From: Methanolobus halotolerans
GTDB taxonomy: Archaea; Halobacteriota; Methanosarcinia; Methanosarcinales; Methanosarcinaceae
Length of the DNA stretch: 64,000 bases
Assembly (NCBI RefSeq): GCF_004745425.1
Contig: NZ_PGGK01000005.1
Location: 159,425 to 223,424 of the forward strand
Direction of reading: 5' to 3'
Numbering within the stretch: the stretch's first letter is position 1; every line of letters starts with the position of its first letter. The notes under the pieces were generated by a model that worked only from the letters and a program-made list of their open reading frames with translations, searched no databases and was not told the DNA's origin. Both the position numbers and the translations under genes were made by a program. This document shows, piece after piece, positions 63,867-64,000 of this stretch.

Positions 63867-64000
63867 TTAAATCGGCTCTGTAGAAATCCTCATTTGAATC
63901 AAACAAACAATTTTGGCATACCTGCCAAGGTTGTTTACTATTAGCTTTATTTTAATCTCTTTTACCTGATTCCAGTGCTTCCTAGCCTTTATTTCCTCAC
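63867..64000 (-). mobile_element. C-terminal end of a transposase and the terminal repeat of its insertion sequence
   Basis: A minus-strand frame open to the right edge encodes 43 residues ending ARKHWNQVKEIKIKLIVNN..., LGRYAKIVCLIQ and finally MRISTEPI before TAA at 63867-63869. The last codons coincide with the terminal repeat GGCTCTGTAGAAATCCT at 63874-63890, so the transposase stop lies inside or just beyond the element end. The family is not decided by this fragment. It is the probable autonomous relative of the MITE-like elements in the window. Confidence 0.7.

Overview
The window is a stretch of chromosome from a methylotrophic or aceticlastic methanogen, most probably of the Methanosarcinaceae (Methanolobus, Methanomethylovorans, Methanococcoides or a relative). 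The main evidence is a heterodisulfide reductase HdrA fused to an MvhD domain and followed by a polyferredoxin, formylmethanofuran dehydrogenase subunits, the archaeal amidotransferase GatDE, an archaeal AspRS, methanogen-only winged-helix regulators of the DUF1724/Msr type, and archaeal signals (GGTGAT/GAGGTG ribosome binding sites and TATA-like promoters). The genus is inferred; no rRNA or mcr gene is present.

Left third (1-24 kb). First come small housekeeping and envelope genes: a truncated membrane hydrolase, a CoA-binding protein, a methyltransferase, an ArsR-type regulator, a PepSY protein with a striking operator, ChaB and a TM2-like protein. A minus-strand redox cluster follows. It holds a ferredoxin:thioredoxin reductase catalytic subunit, an iron-sulfur protein and an FwdB-FwdD pair without FwdA or FwdC, then a cupin and a hybrid-cluster protein. 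The plus strand then carries hdrA-mvhD and an eight-motif polyferredoxin, gatE, a TolB-like propeller, and carA-carB-argG. A transcription terminator and a candidate structured RNA follow argG.

Middle third (22.5-46.6 kb). This part has a DedA-type membrane protein, histidine kinases, a small 2[4Fe-4S] ferredoxin, two phosphoribosyltransferases (one paired with a dienelactone-hydrolase-like enzyme), a polyprenol-kinase-like protein, a cupredoxin lipoprotein, a chemoreceptor and a CheW, LL-diaminopimelate aminotransferase and an exported acetolactate decarboxylase. The plus-strand block argH-gatD-aspS-rpiA comes next. A minus-strand Mg2+-transport operon is made of two half-size MgtE membrane domains plus a tandem PhoU/TrkA-C protein. 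Two neighbouring genes at 44.9-46.4 kb each carry a one-base frameshift in a homopolymer. A tRNA-Val(UAC) at 46.56 kb closes the conserved part.

Right third (46.6-64 kb). From the tRNA onwards the DNA is visibly more AT-rich and looks like an accessory region. It has three DUF1724 regulator paralogues with duplicated flanks and a relic of a fourth, a 3' remnant that may come from cas1, a large multi-PAS hybrid kinase, an SMR exporter with a GbsR-type regulator, a LVIVD-repeat secreted protein whose 3' end was rebuilt by mobile DNA, a RelBE-type toxin-antitoxin pair, and several uncharacterised membrane proteins. A family of small inverted-repeat elements (ends GGCTCTGTAGAAATCC) is scattered here, with one older copy at 9.4 kb. 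An IS200/IS605-derived non-autonomous element with an omega-RNA-like right end lies at 58.5-58.8 kb, and a transposase C-terminus using the same inverted repeat runs off the right edge.
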